A stretch of 5,986 nt of DNA from an uncultured Erythrobacter sp. (GTDB lineage Bacteria; Pseudomonadota; Alphaproteobacteria; Sphingomonadales; Sphingomonadaceae): assembly GCA_947258465.1 (NCBI GenBank), contig CAMYIQ010000239.1:1-5986 (forward strand). Reading direction: 5' to 3'. Each line of letters opens with the position of its first letter. Position 1 is the first letter of the stretch. Shown here piece by piece: positions 5,243 to 5,986 of this stretch. The translations under genes and the position numbers were made by a program. The notes beneath the pieces are model-generated. The model was not told the origin of the DNA. It ran no database searches and worked only from the letters and a program-made list of their open reading frames with translations.

Positions 5243-5986
5243 ATGCTCCCGCCTGCAGAGATAGCATTGCCAGCCAGCCGGGAGGCCGTCAGGCCCCTGA
5301 CCTGGATCGCCAGCGTGACCGCTCTCGCCCTGGCTGCGCCACTGACCGCGCAGTCCGCCGCCGACGACGTCGGCACGGTAGTCGACCCTCAAGGTGAACC
5401 GGGCGATCCGCAACCCGACCGGCCGACCCTCGATCCAGAGGGTGATGTGGACGATCTGCTTACCATCCCCGATCCCAATGCCGGTCTCGACCAGCCTCCC
5501 GCCGCGACCGGCGAGGACGGGATCGACCACACCGGCAAGCGCGAGATCGATTTCGAGGCGGATATCCTCGAATACAGTGCGGACAGCGACAATGTGACTG
5601 CCAGTGGCAATGTGGTCCTGCGCAGCGGCGATCGTTCGCTGCGGGCCGATACGGTGAGCTGGAACCAGCAAACCGGCGTGATCGTGGCATCCGGCCGGGT
5701 GCGCTTTGTCGACGAGAATGGCAACCAGCTCTTTTCCGAGCGGGTAGAGCTGACCGACGAATTCGAAGCCGGCGCGATGGAGGACCTTCTGCTGGCCCTG
5801 CGGCAGGGCGGGCGCCTCGCGGCCCTCCGAGGGATGCGGGAGAGCGACGGCACGATAGCCTTACAGGAAGCCGCTTACAGCGGCTGTTCGGTCGTCACGC
5901 CACAAGGCTGCCCGAAAGATCCGAGCTGGCGGATCACCGCCGAACGGGTGGTTTACGATCCGCAAAGCCAGAGAATTAAATTCACC
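5243..5986 (+). CDS. lptD: LPS-assembly protein LptD, N-terminal part (truncated by window end)
   Basis: The frame is open from the ATG at 5243 to the last base, giving 248 residues. LptD is the outer-membrane barrel that, with LptE, inserts lipopolysaccharide into the outer leaflet. Visible parts are an N-terminal Sec signal with hydrophobic core WIASVTALALAAPLTA (21-36) and probable cleavage near 37-40. An acidic, proline-rich linker (41-98) follows. Next is an OstA/LptA-like domain (about 101-170) with IDFEADILEYSADSDNVTASG, VVLRSGDRSLRADTVSW and VRFVDENGNQLFSERVELTD segments, then ALRQGGRLAA and YSGCSVVTPQGCP (212-224). C215 and C223 could take part in the disulfides known from LptD, but the partner cysteines would lie beyond the window. 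An in-frame ATG at 5201 would add 14 residues, but it has no spaced Shine-Dalgarno. The barrel is not in view. In many proteobacteria surA, pdxA and rsmA follow. Confidence 0.93.
   Translation, partial: MLPPAEIALPASREAVRPLTWIASVTALALAAPLTAQSAADDVGTVVDPQGEPGDPQPDRPTLDPEGDVDDLLTIPDPNAGLDQPPAATGEDGIDHTGKREIDFEADILEYSADSDNVTASGNVVLRSGDRSLRADTVSWNQQTGVIVASGRVRFVDENGNQLFSERVELTDEFEAGAMEDLLLALRQGGRLAALRGMRESDGTIALQEAAYSGCSVVTPQGCPKDPSWRITAERVVYDPQSQRIKFT

Noticed and set aside
3682..5376. 564-residue version of PepA starting upstream of 5142
   Set aside because: It would run through the promoter region and the lptD start. The family-like N terminus and a GGAG site indicate the ATG at 5142.
4934..5671. 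245-codon minus-strand frame spanning the pepA start and lptD
   Set aside because: It overlaps a clear LptD N-terminal domain and the pepA start in the wrong frame; composition is that of a GC-rich shadow frame.

Overview
This looks like a chromosomal housekeeping segment from a GC-rich alphaproteobacterium, most likely Sphingomonadales (Erythrobacteraceae-like). That placement is inference from the character of the encoded proteins (LptD N-terminal domain, 140-aa Ndk, HolC, MmcQ/YjbR, NTF2-like protein) and from the pepA-holC neighbourhood. No rRNA, tRNA, CRISPR array, insertion sequence or phage gene was seen.

Layout, left to right. A plus-strand pair opens the window: the 3' end of an MmcQ/YjbR-family gene (1-237), then a sulfotransferase-family gene (244-1458) 6 nt later. 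The sulfotransferase meets a minus-strand NTF2/SnoaL-like gene (1455-1868) tail to tail; both stop codons lie in one CTAG inside a 12-bp palindrome. A perfect 11-bp hairpin (1871-1900) separates the NTF2-like gene from ndk (1948-2370, minus) and is the likely ndk terminator. A tract of alternating CG (2409-2440) lies between ndk and an upstream lipoprotein gene (2449-2982, minus). Further upstream come holC (3017-3463, minus), a 63-codon gene resembling a cysteine-depleted DUF2256 zinc ribbon (3460-3651, minus), and pepA (3682-5142, minus). A 100-bp divergent region (5143-5242) separates pepA from lptD (5243 to the right edge, plus), which is open at the window end.

The minus-strand block pepA - DUF2256-like - holC - lipoprotein has gaps of 30, -4 and 34 nt, so it is probably one operon. 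ndk may have its own promoter or receive read-through. pepA next to holC is an old arrangement, also known from Escherichia coli (pepA-holC-valS). The genes serve separate functions: peptide turnover, replisome clamp-loader accessory, nucleotide balance, and outer-membrane LPS export.

The most interesting item is the small gene between pepA and holC. It keeps the DUF2256 framework (K-x-DLPTK, CG, F-x-W-R, W, AG) but has lost three of the four expected zinc-binding cysteines. It still has a good Shine-Dalgarno sequence and an ATGA stop-start overlap with holC, which suggests it may persist to couple translation of holC. No new defence or biosynthetic system was found; the remaining observations concern gene boundaries and regulatory structure.
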